This document shows, piece by piece, positions 38,066 through 48,323 of a DNA stretch of 64,000 nucleotides (position 1 is its first letter; each line of letters opens with the position of its first letter). Source of the stretch: Candidatus Methanoplasma termitum (GTDB lineage: Archaea; Thermoplasmatota; Thermoplasmata; Methanomassiliicoccales; Methanomethylophilaceae). The stretch covers positions 806,001-870,000 of the forward strand of contig NZ_CP010070.1 of NCBI RefSeq assembly GCF_000800805.1, given 5' to 3'. A model generated the notes under the pieces. The model was not told where the DNA came from and searched no databases. It saw only the letters and a list, made by a program, of their open reading frames with translations. The position numbers and the translations under genes were made by a program.

Positions 38066-38847
38066 GCCTGCCACCGGCCCATGATCTTCTCTGCGATCAC
38101 GTCTGTAAGTCTTGGATCGCTGCCTATCGGCGCTGCGTACCTTACGGTTATACTTCGGCCGTCGTGAACAAGCGAGTCCTCAGATATCCAGTCGGCAAGA
38201 CGTATCTTCTTTGGAATATCGTTTTTGAGGTGCGCCCCCAGTGAAATGAACAGAGGCAGCACTATTATCTCGTCCACATCTTGCGATATCATCTCGTTAA
38301 ATACGGATTCGACTGTCGGCTCATCGAATTCGTTGAATGCACACCTCACATTCTCATACCCCATTTTAGTCAATTGATCCGCTTGGAAAGTAACGGTCTC
38401 TTTATTGTACGGCAGCCTGGAACCGTGCCCTACAACCATTATCATCCTGCTGCCTTTACCTGAGGTCAGTTCATCTATCCTTTCGGAAAGTATCGTTGCC
38501 AAAAGCGGATCGTTCCCAAATGGCTACCAGAGTTCTATGAAAATGTTTTTGCCTTTCTTTTTTACAGAGGCTTTGTTCGCGCCGTGAGGCATGCCCAGTT
38601 TTTCAGGGATGTCCCGCATGATATGCAGTCCGCAGGCGATGAAGAACGGGATCGCAACGACATGGTCGATACCATCTTTGACCATATCCTCAAGGACGTC
38701 CTCCACAAGCGGATATGTTGTCTCGTTGAATCCTATGTAGACATTCCTGAATCCTTTTCCTTCAAGCCTTTTCTTCTGCTCTTCCATGACCCATTTATTG
38801 TAGTTATATCTGGATCCGTGGCCGATTATCATTATTCCTTTTTTCAT
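38062..38847 (-). CDS. cfbA: CfbA, tandem sirohydrochlorin nickelochelatase with one in-frame amber codon
   Basis: CfbA inserts Ni2+ into sirohydrochlorin, the first F430 step. The usual enzyme is a homodimer of a roughly 130-aa CbiX-type domain; here two domains are fused in one 261-codon frame. Each domain has both catalytic histidines (IGHGSRYNYN with GLHIMRDIP; VGHGSRLPYN with GAHLKNDIP). Codon 108 (38524-38526) is TAG. The flanks IFIELW-TAG-PFGNDPLL align without a gap to ITVRYA-A-PIGSDPRL of the second domain, so the amber lies inside the fold. The start ATG (38847) lies one base after the cfbC TGA, and the TGA stop overlaps cfbE. Pyrrolysine at codon 108 is the simplest reading. Confidence 0.9.
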
Positions 38848-38848
38848 A

Positions 38849-39676
<828 letters not shown>

Positions 39677-39685
39677 TCATATTTA

Positions 39686-39713
39686 GTAATATTTGTTATA
39701 ATAACAATATTAC
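39686..39713. promoter_or_regulatory. Dyad operator upstream of the F430 operon
   Basis: This is an almost perfect 28-bp palindrome, GTAATAT-N14-ATATTAC, whose inner part (TGTTAT A ATAACA) is itself palindromic. It lies 28-55 bp upstream of the cfbC ATG, overlapping the expected BRE/TATA region of the minus-strand promoter. It shares half-sites and spacing with the repeat before the ABC importer at 28.9 kb. Confidence 0.5.
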
Positions 39714-39907
39714 CAACTCTCAGAGTTGAAAATAAACTAAGTCCATGATGACGTCAACGACAACGAAATTATCGACCATTTCTCAAGCTCTGCGCCGTCA
39801 CTGAAATATACGTACGTGTTGCGTTTCCCGCGTGATGTTCAGACAATCCAGCGGGAAATATCACATTAGAAAGGTATTAATTCAAGAATAAGTTTGTAGG
39901 CGCCAAG
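39714..39907. other. Gene-free spacer with inverted repeats
   Basis: No convincing gene. Two inverted repeats are present: CAACTCT-C-AGAGTTG (39715-39729) and, further on, TTTCCCGC / GCGGGAAA separated by 19 nt, which could form a hairpin in either transcript. A 19-codon frame starting near 39752 is probably chance. The right end must contain the tRNA-Ser promoter. Confidence 0.35.
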
Positions 39908-39990
39908 GCCGAGATAGTCTAGCCCGGTACGGCGCGAGCCTGGAAAGCTCGTGGGAACTTCCCTCGGGAGTTCGAATCTCCCTCTCGGCG
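39908..39990 (+). tRNA. tRNA-Ser (GGA)
   Basis: Acceptor GCCGAGA pairs with TCTCGGC and the discriminator is G. The anticodon loop CTGGAAA gives GGA between CGAGC and GCTCG. The long variable arm (TGGGAACTTCCCTC region) is typical of tRNA-Ser. The T-loop is TTCGAAT. Two Cs but no full CCA follow. Confidence 0.95.
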
Positions 39991-40137
39991 CCTTTTCCTT
40001 TCAGACGAATGCGCTTTTATATCTCCCGATCCACTCTCAATTCTCCCCTTGATTAATAATCCTTAACATAAATAATTTAATGATTAACATTAAATATTAT
40101 TCGACGTATGTTGTATTCAAGGATGTGAGAAATATCC

Positions 40138-40185
40138 ATGGAACAGAAACATAAAGCGGCGTATATCGCAGGGGCAGAAGTATGA
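40138..40185 (+). CDS. Possible 15-codon leader ORF overlapping ABC gene
   Basis: A short frame, MEQKHKAAYIAGAEV, starts with ATG at 40138, has a GGATGTGAG stretch upstream, and ends in a TGA that overlaps the ABC ATPase start codon (ATGA). The arrangement would couple translation of the two. It could equally be chance or the remnant of a lost gene. Confidence 0.25.
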   Translation: MEQKHKAAYIAGAEV

Positions 40186-41120
40186 CAAGCAACTGTCCAA
40201 TAGAAATAGTGAGTCTGCGTAAAGAATATAAAGGATTCTTTGCGGTAGATGATTTATCCTTAAATGTTGAGAAGAATAGTTTTACCGGTTTCCTCGGGCC
40301 GAACGGTGCCGGAAAAAGTACGACCCTGAAGATATTGACACATCTGACAAATGCGACATCTGGAGAAGCTTACATCAACGGCATAGATGTCACAAAAAAT
40401 GCAGAGGGTGCGCTGTCAGATGTAGGCACAGTCTTGGAAACGCCTGAGTTTTATTCTTATTTGACACCGGTTGAAACAATGACGTATCTCGGAAAGATCA
40501 ACGGCATGACCAAAGAGTCGCTTTCCGCAAAGATCCCAGAGATTCTGGAGAAAGTAAAGATGGAGGAATGGGGCGACAAACGCATAGGAACATTCTCAAA
40601 GGGGATGAAACAGCGTATCGCTATCGGTCAATCATTGCTTACGGATCCCTCCGTGATAATATTTGACGAACCGACCTCTGGCCTTGACCCAAGAGGGATG
40701 ATCGAGGTGCGCGGGGTTCTGAAGTCACTCAAGACTCATGACCTCACGATCTTCATGAGTTCCCATATGTTGTATGAGGTAAGCGACCTTTGCGACAGGG
40801 TAGCGCTGATCAATCATGGCAAACTCATTGTACATGATACCACCGAGAGAATAATGAATGCCGGAGGGACCAGGGTCGTCAAGATCAAGGTGATCAACCA
40901 CAGCGAGGTTACATCTCAAACCGTAAAGGACATCGGAGCACTGACAAATGTTGAGAGTGTTGATCTTGACAGTGGCAACATCGAGATACACCTGAACGGC
41001 GGAGATCGCGATCAGGCATCGCTTCTCAAGGACATCACTGCAATGGGGCTAAATGTGTATAGCATAACAAACGACAATCTTGAGTCTATCTATCTGGACC
41101 TGATAAAGGAGTCGAGGTGA
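40182..41120 (+). CDS. ABC-2 type transporter ATP-binding protein
   Basis: This is the ATPase (312 aa) of an ABC exporter. It has Walker A GPNGAGKST, Q-loop region, signature FSKGMKQR, Walker B VIIFDEPTSGLDP and H-loop MSSHML, with a C-terminal extension of about 90 residues like those in drug and bacteriocin exporters. It pairs with the permease that begins 5 bp later. Substrate unknown. Confidence 0.9.
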   Translation: MTSNCPIEIVSLRKEYKGFFAVDDLSLNVEKNSFTGFLGPNGAGKSTTLKILTHLTNATSGEAYINGIDVTKNAEGALSDVGTVLETPEFYSYLTPVETMTYLGKINGMTKESLSAKIPEILEKVKMEEWGDKRIGTFSKGMKQRIAIGQSLLTDPSVIIFDEPTSGLDPRGMIEVRGVLKSLKTHDLTIFMSSHMLYEVSDLCDRVALINHGKLIVHDTTERIMNAGGTRVVKIKVINHSEVTSQTVKDIGALTNVESVDLDSGNIEIHLNGGDRDQASLLKDITAMGLNVYSITNDNLESIYLDLIKESR

Positions 41121-41124
41121 TATC

Positions 41125-41958
41125 ATGGACAGTTCTATTAAGAATCACACAATAGAAATTGGTATCAGGAACGACCTCAGGCAGATCTGTGTTGTCACAA
41201 GATACGAGATATTGAGACACTTGCGAAGCAAGAAGATGTATGCATTTGCAGGAATTGCGGTTTTGCTGTTGGTTCTGATCACAGGATTGGGAATGGCTCT
41301 CGATGGGGGACTTTCCAAAGACCCACAGGAGTTCATGAGCGGATATGTGTCACTAATAAGCCTATTTGTAATCGTTGGAGTGTCATTGTTCTGCGCTTCC
41401 ACGTTGTCATCAGAATTCGAAGAGCGTACGGCGCTACTTATATTTCCCAGACCTATGAAAAGGGTCTCACTTTTCATCGGAAAGGCGATGGCTTGTTACA
41501 TAGTATGTGGCGGCGTGATAATACTTTACTATTTTGTGAGTATGATCATTTCATTATTGAACACCGGAAGCGTATATCCTGCCGCATTCGCGTCGCTTGG
41601 ACTTGCGCTGTTATTCATGCTCGGTACTGGCGGATTTGCGTTGCTTATGAGTTCCCTCTTCAACAAAGGAGCCATTGCTGTGATAATAACGATTGCAGCA
41701 TTGCTTCTGATATTCAACATTATTGATGGAATGAGCAGTATGTTCAATTTCGAACCGGTGTTCAGCATTACATATGCCGGCGCAGATATATCGAATGTCA
41801 TAAACGGAAATGTAACAAACTCAGTCTACATGGATGCGCTCGGGGGATATATAACATACTTCTACCCGTCGCATGGACTGGCCATTGCAATAATGGTCGT
41901 GTGGGCAACCGTTACTACATCATTATCCGCTCTGTTGTTCATAAGGAGGGAGTTCTGA
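41125..41958 (+). CDS. ABC-2 type transporter permease
   Basis: This permease of 277 aa has six predicted helices. The N-terminal cytoplasmic helix ends RYEILRHLRSKKMYAF, typical of ABC-2 permeases, and the SSEFEERTALLIFPRPMKR loop is the coupling helix region. It forms a two-gene exporter with the ATPase upstream. Candidate substrates include lipids, peptides or toxic compounds; nothing in the sequence chooses. Confidence 0.88.
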   Translation: MDSSIKNHTIEIGIRNDLRQICVVTRYEILRHLRSKKMYAFAGIAVLLLVLITGLGMALDGGLSKDPQEFMSGYVSLISLFVIVGVSLFCASTLSSEFEERTALLIFPRPMKRVSLFIGKAMACYIVCGGVIILYYFVSMIISLLNTGSVYPAAFASLGLALLFMLGTGGFALLMSSLFNKGAIAVIITIAALLLIFNIIDGMSSMFNFEPVFSITYAGADISNVINGNVTNSVYMDALGGYITYFYPSHGLAIAIMVVWATVTTSLSALLFIRREF

Positions 41959-42040
41959 TGCTCCCTCCTCTTTTTATTCATTCTAATGGCAGAAGGTCGA
42001 TCCCCGGAAATGCCATTGCCGATTCAGAGTGGGTGGTCTT

Positions 42041-42559
42041 ATGAGCGACACTTTGGATAAACTGAATAAGATCAGCTGGTTCGTTGGAATTGTAGTAAAA
42101 ATATTGATGGCCCTGATTGTGTGCGCGATAGTGGTTGTTATCGCATTGGCGATAGTGGCCGCTGTCAACATCGATTTCGTGCTGGATAATGTATCCGGTC
42201 TGACATCCGGAAGCCAGGTCGCAATACTGGCCGTGTGTGTGATCGTGATACTGATCCTCATGTTCGTGATACTGTATTACATCGACCACTTCTTCATGAA
42301 TATCCGCAAGAACAACACCCCTTTCAACGAAGCAAGCGTGAAGGACCTGAAGATATTGGCCATACTGACATTGAAATTAACGATCGCACAGGCGGTCATC
42401 GGGGCGGTGCTGGCAGGTACGATCTTTGCCTCGCAGGACCTCCCTTCGGTGATCGGGTTCAACCCGCTTTCGCTGTTCATAGCCGGGGTGATCTATGTCC
42501 TGTATCTTGTCTTCAAGTACGGAGTGGACCTTCAAAAAGAGGCGGACGAGACATTGTGA
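42041..42559 (+). CDS. DUF2975-like membrane protein
   Basis: This 172-aa protein has four hydrophobic helices. The layout resembles DUF2975 proteins: a first pair of helices, a YYIDHFFMNIRKNNTPFNEASVKDLK loop and a second pair. The next gene, 4 bp downstream, encodes a small Cro-type regulator, the usual DUF2975 partner. The ATG at 42041 is preferred. These pairs are common in Firmicutes and gut archaea; the function is not established, possibly stress or envelope sensing through the regulator. Confidence 0.7.
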   Translation: MSDTLDKLNKISWFVGIVVKILMALIVCAIVVVIALAIVAAVNIDFVLDNVSGLTSGSQVAILAVCVIVILILMFVILYYIDHFFMNIRKNNTPFNEASVKDLKILAILTLKLTIAQAVIGAVLAGTIFASQDLPSVIGFNPLSLFIAGVIYVLYLVFKYGVDLQKEADETL

Positions 42560-42563
42560 TAGC

Positions 42564-42776
42564 ATGGCGATAATACTCAGGCTTGACAGAGTGATGGCTG
42601 ATAGGAAGATGTCCCTCAATGAGCTTGCCGAGAGGGTCGGGATATCCAATGTCAATCTTTCCAACATAAAGACCGGAAAGATCAGTGCGATACGTTTCTC
42701 CACCCTGAACGCCATATGTTCCACATTGAAATGCCAGCCCGGAGACATATTGGAGTTCGTAGAGGACAAAGATTAA
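42564..42776 (+). CDS. Small Cro/C1-type helix-turn-helix regulator
   Basis: This 70-aa protein consists almost entirely of an HTH domain (MSLNELAERVGISNVNLSNI...). It matches the HTH_26 type often encoded next to DUF2975 membrane proteins. ATG at 42564, 4 bp after the membrane-protein stop, stop TAA. It probably regulates its own operon; the membrane partner may modulate it. Confidence 0.85.
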   Translation: MAIILRLDRVMADRKMSLNELAERVGISNVNLSNIKTGKISAIRFSTLNAICSTLKCQPGDILEFVEDKD

Positions 42777-42870
42777 CGGATTGTCTCAAACTCCGGCAAC
42801 TGCAGGACTTTTTTATTCTTTCACCACAAAATGAGTGTTTTTAGTATTTTGAATAACTTCTATAATATGT

Positions 42871-42921
42871 TAGTGAACCGGAGGATATGCATTGACGTTA
42901 CATTCGAGATCGGGGACGCTT
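42871..42921. repeat. Copy A of a 51-bp repeat (fragment of the gene at 43.6 kb)
   Basis: This segment is identical at 48 of 51 positions to 43676-43726, which is coding sequence of the ACT-like regulatory gene. Here it stands in a 260-bp spacer without a gene. The two copies are 805 bp apart and flank the flavodoxin gene. It looks like a gene remnant. GC-rich inverted repeats (CGACCG/CGGTCG; GCGGGC/GCCCGC) follow it. Confidence 0.8.
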
Positions 42922-43036
42922 ATCGACCGTCCGTGATGCGGGCTGCGGTCGGATGCCCGCAGGAAAAATGGACGTTTTGCTCAGAAAGTTAAAGACCGTG
43001 CATGACGTACGGTCATACACCAGGGGAGAAACACGG

Positions 43037-43465
43037 ATGAGGACCTTGATTGCATATGCGACAAAGACCGGTGCGGCAAAAGAATGCGCCGAGATGCTGG
43101 CGGAAAAGATCGGAGACTGTACACTATTTGATCTTGAGGGTGGTGCACCGCATATTGACGACTATGATTTCATAATCGTCGGCACGGGGATCAGAGCAGG
43201 GAGGGCGTACAAACCGTTCAAAGACTTCCTTGAGAAGAATAACAAGACCCTTCTTTCAAAAAGGAGGGCATTCTATATCTGCGGTGTACGAGTGAAGGAT
43301 TACCGGGACGAGATCAACAATAACATTTCAAAAGAACTGAGAGATGCTGCCGTTGTGGTCAAAGGGTTCGGCGGCAAACCCGTGCTTAAAAAGGCGGTCG
43401 ACCAAAGCTGGATGCTTGTTGATGAAGTGAATGCCTTCGCTCAGACCATAAAGGGACTGTCCTGA
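43037..43465 (+). CDS. Flavodoxin-domain protein
   Basis: This 142-aa protein is a long-chain-type flavodoxin domain. The FMN phosphate loop is YATKTGAAKECA at the N terminus; FIIVGTGIRAGRAYKPFKDFLEKN matches the second flavin loop of HemG-like and archaeal flavodoxins. It is probably a cytoplasmic electron carrier. The ATG at 43037 follows GGATG-type sequence; upstream codons in frame overlap the repeat remnant and were not used. Confidence 0.8.
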   Translation: MRTLIAYATKTGAAKECAEMLAEKIGDCTLFDLEGGAPHIDDYDFIIVGTGIRAGRAYKPFKDFLEKNNKTLLSKRRAFYICGVRVKDYRDEINNNISKELRDAAVVVKGFGGKPVLKKAVDQSWMLVDEVNAFAQTIKGLS

Positions 43466-43557
43466 TACCATAAAACCTGTTGGTAATCGGTATTTCCGTT
43501 AAATAGTAGTATACGTTTATGTCAAACTGGTAAATAAAAACCCAGAGTGGTATTGAA

Positions 43558-44052
43558 ATGATGGTTAATGCACAACTCTACGTGAAGGACCTCCCGGGAC
43601 GGCTAGTGGAATCTCTGGAGCCCATTTCATTGGTCAACGGTAACATCGTCGGCGTTGTACACGATCGTGAACAGATAGTGAACCAGAGGATATGCATTGA
43701 CGTTACATTCGAGATCAGGGACACTTCGGAACTTGACAGGCTGAAAGCGATATGGAAATCAAAAGATGTACAGATAGCAAAGATCGGTTCGGTGTACAAG
43801 ACCCATACGATGGAGTACATGCTGGTGGGAAAATTCAAAGCTTCTTTCATTGAGTCCCTTTTGGACGAAGCGGCAAAAACGATCACGTTAGAATCTGTCG
43901 ATGTCAACTATTCATCAAAGGATGCAAGTTCTGCGACCAGGACCGCTATGATCACTGCCGAGCTCATAAGCGAGGGCGACCTCAAAAAATTCGATGCGTT
44001 CTTTGCCGATGCTTGCAAGAAAAGCAACATCGTCTATATCAGGGGGCTTTGA
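43558..44052 (+). CDS. ACT-like regulatory protein linked to homoserine dehydrogenase
   Basis: This 164-aa protein begins with an ACT-like fold ([32 protein letters not shown]), typical of amino-acid-binding regulators. The second half is a further alpha/beta segment. It lies directly upstream of the homoserine dehydrogenase gene (1 bp between them), so it probably gives feedback control by threonine or isoleucine. Part of its coding sequence (43676-43726) is duplicated upstream at 42871. Confidence 0.75.
   Translation: MMVNAQLYVKDLPGRLVESLEPISLVNGNIVGVVHDREQIVNQRICIDVTFEIRDTSELDRLKAIWKSKDVQIAKIGSVYKTHTMEYMLVGKFKASFIESLLDEAAKTITLESVDVNYSSKDASSATRTAMITAELISEGDLKKFDAFFADACKKSNIVYIRGL
43676..43726. 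repeat. Copy B of the 51-bp repeat, inside the ACT-like gene
   Basis: 48 of 51 positions match copy A at 42871-42921; all three differences are G in copy A and A here. This is the coding copy ([14 protein letters not shown]). Confidence 0.8.
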
Positions 44053-44053
44053 A

Positions 44054-45076
44054 ATGAGAATAATGATGTCGGGGTTCGGAACGGTCGGGCAGGGCTTCGC
44101 CGAGGTCCTGATACTCAAGAGAGGATTCCTCGAGGAGAAATACGGTAAAGTGGTCAAAATAGTCGGGGTCATGGACTCTTCCACTTATGCCGCCGATGCA
44201 TCCGGATTAAGTCCGAAAGACCTTTTGGAGAGGAAGAGATCGACGGGGAAAGTGGGAACTTCAAAATATCAGGACCCAAAGAAAGTAATGGACTCTATAG
44301 AGTACGATCTGCTTGTAGAGGTCACCCCCACCGACATAAAGACCGGCGGAGTGGGACTGAAGAACATAAGGTATGCCCTCCAGTCCGGAAAAGATGTCAT
44401 AACGGTCAACAAAGGGCCGCTGGCACTTAACTTCTGCGAACTCGTTGCGTTGGCAAAACAGAACGGATGCAAGTTCCGTTTCGAGGGGTCGGTGGGCGGA
44501 GCGATGCCCATAATCAACCTGTGCAGAGAGTGCCTTGTCGGAGAGAAGATCTCATCCATCCGCGGTATATTCAACGGAACGTGCAACTTCATCCTCAGCA
44601 AGATGGATAACGGGCAGTCTTTCGAACAGGCTTTGAAAGAGGCGCAGCAGATGGGTTATGCGGAGGCCGATCCGACGAATGATATCGAAGGATATGACAG
44701 CGCATGCAAGGTCGCCATACTCGCAAATTCCATATTCAGAAAAAGTGTCACATTGTCAGATGTGAAAATAACAGGCATATCCTCCGTAACAAGCGAGGCT
44801 ATCGCATTGGCGGCATCGAACAACAAGGTGATCAGGCTCATCGGAGAGGTCTCCGACGAGAGATTAGAGGTCGCCCCGCGCCTTGTACCAAAGGGGCATC
44901 CTCTCAGCATCACAGGCACGTTGAACGCCGCGCAGGTCGTAACGGATCTGGCCGGGCCGGTATCTATCTCCGGCAAAGGTGCCGGGAGCATTGAGACAGC
45001 GTCGGCGATATTGAGCGATCTCGTTTCCATAATGGATGACAGAAAGGAGCGTAGGGAAAGATGTCAGAATCAGTGA
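44054..45076 (+). CDS. hom: Homoserine dehydrogenase
   Basis: The enzyme reduces aspartate semialdehyde to homoserine for threonine, methionine and isoleucine. The N-terminal nucleotide site ([16 protein letters not shown]), the TVNKGPLAL motif and the GTCNFILS...[20 protein letters not shown] signature are present. It has 340 aa and lacks an ACT domain of its own, which fits the separate ACT-like gene upstream. It overlaps the citramalate synthase start by 16 bp. Confidence 0.93.
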   Translation: MRIMMSGFGTVGQGFAEVLILKRGFLEEKYGKVVKIVGVMDSSTYAADASGLSPKDLLERKRSTGKVGTSKYQDPKKVMDSIEYDLLVEVTPTDIKTGGVGLKNIRYALQSGKDVITVNKGPLALNFCELVALAKQNGCKFRFEGSVGGAMPIINLCRECLVGEKISSIRGIFNGTCNFILSKMDNGQSFEQALKEAQQMGYAEADPTNDIEGYDSACKVAILANSIFRKSVTLSDVKITGISSVTSEAIALAASNNKVIRLIGEVSDERLEVAPRLVPKGHPLSITGTLNAAQVVTDLAGPVSISGKGAGSIETASAILSDLVSIMDDRKERRERCQNQ

Positions 45077-46635
45077 TGATCTATGATACCACGCTGAGAG
45101 ACGGTGCGCAGAGCGAGGGAGTGTCATTCTCCCCAGAAGATTCGCTGGAGGTCCTAAAGAAATTGGACGAATTCGGCGTGGATTTCGTCGAGGGCGGATG
45201 GCCGGGATCGGCGCCGAAAGTAGATGAGTTCTTCAAGCTGGCAAGCAAGATCAAGCTTAAGAACACTAAGCTGACGGCGTTCGGCAGCACAGGGAAATTC
45301 GGCACTCCCGCAAAGAACGACCAGAACCTGAAGAACCTTGCGGCATGCCCGGTAGAGTGGTGCTGCATATTCGGCAAGAGCTGGGATTTCCAGGTGACAA
45401 GTGCGCTGTGCATACTTCCCGAGCAAAACCTCGATCTTATCAGGAACAGCATCAGATTCCTTAAGGACTCCGGAAAAAGAGTGATGTTCGATGCAGAGCA
45501 CTTCTTCGACGGCTACATCAACAACAAAGAATATGCGCTCAGCACTTTGAAGGCCGCCGTTGACGGAGGAGCCGAGTGGCTGGTCCTCTGCGATACTAAC
45601 GGCGGAACAATGATGGAAGTTATAGCAGACGCCGTAGAGGATGTTCTCCTTACTTTTGAGATCCCGGTGGGGATACACTGCCACAATGATTCGGACCTCG
45701 CAGTGGCAAATTCGCTTGTGGCAGTTGAAAGAGGCGCCACAATGGTCCAAGGCACGATTAACGGAATAGGAGAGAGGACAGGCAACGCCAATCTCTGCTC
45801 CATAATGGCCAATCTTGAACTCAAACTGGAATATGAGCTCAACATAAAGGATATCGGCCAGCTTACGGAATTATCGACGTTCGTGTCGGAGACCGCCAAC
45901 CTTGCTCCGGTCCCGGGTATGCCGTTCGTCGGAGAGAAGGCCTTCGCCCATAAGGGAGGAGTTCATGTTTCTGCGATAGCGAGGGATCCGAGGACATATG
46001 AGCACATAGCACCGGAGTGCGTAGGCAACAAGCGCAGGATCCTGATATCTGATATGGCGGGAAGGGCCAGCATCTCCGAGAAACTGAAGGACTTCGGAAT
46101 AGATATCGGAACGGAAGAGAGTCAGGCCATAGTCAATCAGATCAAGGCCCTGGAAGCGCAGGGTTACCAATTCGAGGGTGCCGATGCAAGCTTCGAGCTT
46201 TTGGTCAGAAGGTTCAAAGGGGAGTTGGAAAGCCCGTTCAAGGTGACCGGGTTCAGAGTGTTCATAGACAACATCGGGGACAAGGTCAGTTCCGAAGCAA
46301 GCGTAAAGGTGATGGACTCGAACGGAAATGAGGAACACACCGCATCTAACGGCGACGGTCCGGTCAATGCATTGGATAATGCTCTCAGAAAAGCGCTTTC
46401 TTCATTGTTCCCGGTAACAGACCGCATAAGACTGACAGATTACAAGGTACGTGTGCTTGACGGAAAATCGGCAACCGCGGCATCGGTAAGGGTTCTGATA
46501 AGATCGACGGACGGAAAGAACAGCTGGACAACTGTCGGCGTATCGGAAAACGTGATCGAGGCCAGCTTATATGCTCTGATCGATTCCATCGAATACGCAA
46601 TTCATAAAAATACAGATAAGGAAGTCGCACAATGA
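45061..46635 (+). CDS. cimA: (R)-citramalate synthase
   Basis: This enzyme condenses pyruvate and acetyl-CoA to citramalate, the threonine-independent route to 2-oxobutyrate and isoleucine. The HMGL-type barrel shows [15 protein letters not shown] at the start and [15 protein letters not shown] in the centre. The C-terminal LeuA regulatory domain (residues about 370-520) includes [15 protein letters not shown]. At 524 aa it belongs to the long CimA type rather than 2-isopropylmalate or homocitrate synthase. Pyruvate and acetyl-CoA supply would come from Por. Confidence 0.9.
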   Translation: MSESVMIYDTTLRDGAQSEGVSFSPEDSLEVLKKLDEFGVDFVEGGWPGSAPKVDEFFKLASKIKLKNTKLTAFGSTGKFGTPAKNDQNLKNLAACPVEWCCIFGKSWDFQVTSALCILPEQNLDLIRNSIRFLKDSGKRVMFDAEHFFDGYINNKEYALSTLKAAVDGGAEWLVLCDTNGGTMMEVIADAVEDVLLTFEIPVGIHCHNDSDLAVANSLVAVERGATMVQGTINGIGERTGNANLCSIMANLELKLEYELNIKDIGQLTELSTFVSETANLAPVPGMPFVGEKAFAHKGGVHVSAIARDPRTYEHIAPECVGNKRRILISDMAGRASISEKLKDFGIDIGTEESQAIVNQIKALEAQGYQFEGADASFELLVRRFKGELESPFKVTGFRVFIDNIGDKVSSEASVKVMDSNGNEEHTASNGDGPVNALDNALRKALSSLFPVTDRIRLTDYKVRVLDGKSATAASVRVLIRSTDGKNSWTTVGVSENVIEASLYALIDSIEYAIHKNTDKEVAQ

Positions 46636-46904
46636 ACAGAGTAGTAGTGACGCTCGTGGGGAAGGATCATACCGGGATAATTGCTGCGGTATGCAACTAT
46701 TTCGCTGATAATGATATCAACATCCTTGAGATCAAACAGACCACCGCCCAGGATTACATCAACATGATGATGATCGTTGATGTCGAAAAATGCACCAAAC
46801 AGTTCTCTGATATAGCCATCGGGCTCGATATCGTGGGAAAGAAGGTCGGCTGTATAATCAAGGCGCAGCATGAAGAGATCTTCAATATGATGCACAGGAT
46901 CTGA
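46632..46904 (+). CDS. ACT-domain protein (UPF0237)
   Basis: This 90-aa single ACT domain ([32 protein letters not shown]) belongs to UPF0237. Its genes are usually paired with UPF0210, as here: the partner begins 4 bp later. It overlaps cimA by 4 bp. It is probably a small-molecule sensor of amino-acid metabolism; the ligand is not established. Confidence 0.88.
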   Translation: MNRVVVTLVGKDHTGIIAAVCNYFADNDINILEIKQTTAQDYINMMMIVDVEKCTKQFSDIAIGLDIVGKKVGCIIKAQHEEIFNMMHRI

Positions 46905-46908
46905 GGTT

Positions 46909-48273
46909 ATGGTAGAACTCAACGAAGTGTTCGAGACGAACACAATGATACGTGACGAGAACCTGGATGTCAGAACGATAACAATGGGGATCGGCCTGCT
47001 GGATTGCTGCGATTCCGATGTGGATATCCTTTGCGACAATATTTACAAAAAGATAACGGCAGTAGCAAAGGACCTTGTCAAGATAGGGGACGAGATCGGT
47101 ATCGATTACGGCATCCCCATAATAAACAAAAGGATCTCGGTCACACCTATCTCCCTGGTCGGTGCGTCTTCATGCAGAACCCGCAACGATTTTGTAAAGA
47201 TCGCAGAGACCTTAGAAAGAGCCGCCTGTAACGTCGGCGTCAACTTCCTCGGCGGATATTCTGCGTTGGTCCAGAAAGGCATGTCGGCGGCGGACCGGCT
47301 TCTGATCGAATCTATACCTTACGCTCTTGCCAACACAGAACATATATGCAGCTCTGTGAGCCTTGCTTCCACGAAAACCGGGATCGACATGGATGCCGTA
47401 AAGCTGATGGGCAGAGTAATAAAAGAAACTGCGGAAGCGACCAAGGACAGGGACTCCATCGGATGTGCCAAACTTGTGGTCTTCTGCAACCCCGCGGACG
47501 ATAACCCGTTCATGGCGGGAGCATTCCACGGCGTTACGGAAACAGACACAGTGATCAACGTAGGGGTCAGCGGGCCCGGCGTAGTGAAGAATGCCATATC
47601 AAAGGTCAAAGGACAGAATTTCGAGGTCCTTTGCGAAACGGTGAAGAAAACAGCATTCAAGGTCACAAGGGTCGGACAGTTAGTTGCCAAAGAGGCCTCC
47701 AGGCGCCTCAATGTCCCATTCGGGATAGTGGACCTTTCCCTTGCCCCGACACCTGCCATCGGCGACAGTATCGCAGATATCATACAGGAGATGGGGGTCG
47801 AGTACGTCGGCGCACCCGGAACAACCGCTGCGCTGGCTATATTGAATGACCAAGTGAAGAAGGGCGGCGTGATGGCGTCATCTTATGTCGGAGGATTAAG
47901 CGGCGCGTTCATCCCTGTGTCGGAGGACAGATCGATGGCCTATGCCGCAGAGATCGGCGCCCTGAGCATCGATAAACTTGAAGCGATGACCTGCGTTTGC
48001 TCGGTGGGATTGGATATGATCCCCATACCAGGGGACACGCCCGCAGAGACGATCTCGGGCATAATAGCTGATGAAATGGCCATAGGAATGGTCAATCAGA
48101 AGACCACCGCGGTCAGACTCATACCCGTCATCGGAAAGAAGGCGGGAGAGACAGTAGAGTTCGGCGGGCTGTTGGGGAACTCGACGATAATGCCTGTGAA
48201 CAAATACGGCTGCAAGGATTTCATCGACCGCGGCGGAAGGATCCCCGCCCCCATCCACAGCTTCAAGAATTAA
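46909..48273 (+). CDS. UPF0210/PFL-family protein
   Basis: This conserved cytoplasmic protein of 454 aa (DUF711) is related in fold to pyruvate formate-lyase-type barrels but has no glycyl radical. Conserved stretches include [11 protein letters not shown]-like (TITMGIGLL), [16 protein letters not shown], and [14 protein letters not shown]. It always occurs with UPF0237 in many bacteria and archaea. The last gene of the ACT-hom-cimA-ACT operon. Function is not known. Confidence 0.88.
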   Translation: MVELNEVFETNTMIRDENLDVRTITMGIGLLDCCDSDVDILCDNIYKKITAVAKDLVKIGDEIGIDYGIPIINKRISVTPISLVGASSCRTRNDFVKIAETLERAACNVGVNFLGGYSALVQKGMSAADRLLIESIPYALANTEHICSSVSLASTKTGIDMDAVKLMGRVIKETAEATKDRDSIGCAKLVVFCNPADDNPFMAGAFHGVTETDTVINVGVSGPGVVKNAISKVKGQNFEVLCETVKKTAFKVTRVGQLVAKEASRRLNVPFGIVDLSLAPTPAIGDSIADIIQEMGVEYVGAPGTTAALAILNDQVKKGGVMASSYVGGLSGAFIPVSEDRSMAYAAEIGALSIDKLEAMTCVCSVGLDMIPIPGDTPAETISGIIADEMAIGMVNQKTTAVRLIPVIGKKAGETVEFGGLLGNSTIMPVNKYGCKDFIDRGGRIPAPIHSFKN

Positions 48274-48323
48274 TAAGCGCAATCTACCTATATTGGAAAT
48301 ACAGTTCCGATTAAAGGGATCAA

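Noticed and set aside
39752-39815. Box C/D small RNA (ATGATGA ... CTGA) or a 19-codon ORF in the spacer before tRNA-Ser
   Set aside because: C and D-like boxes are about 50 nt apart but no D'/C' pair, terminal stem or recognisable guide is visible; the short ORF has no ribosome-binding site.
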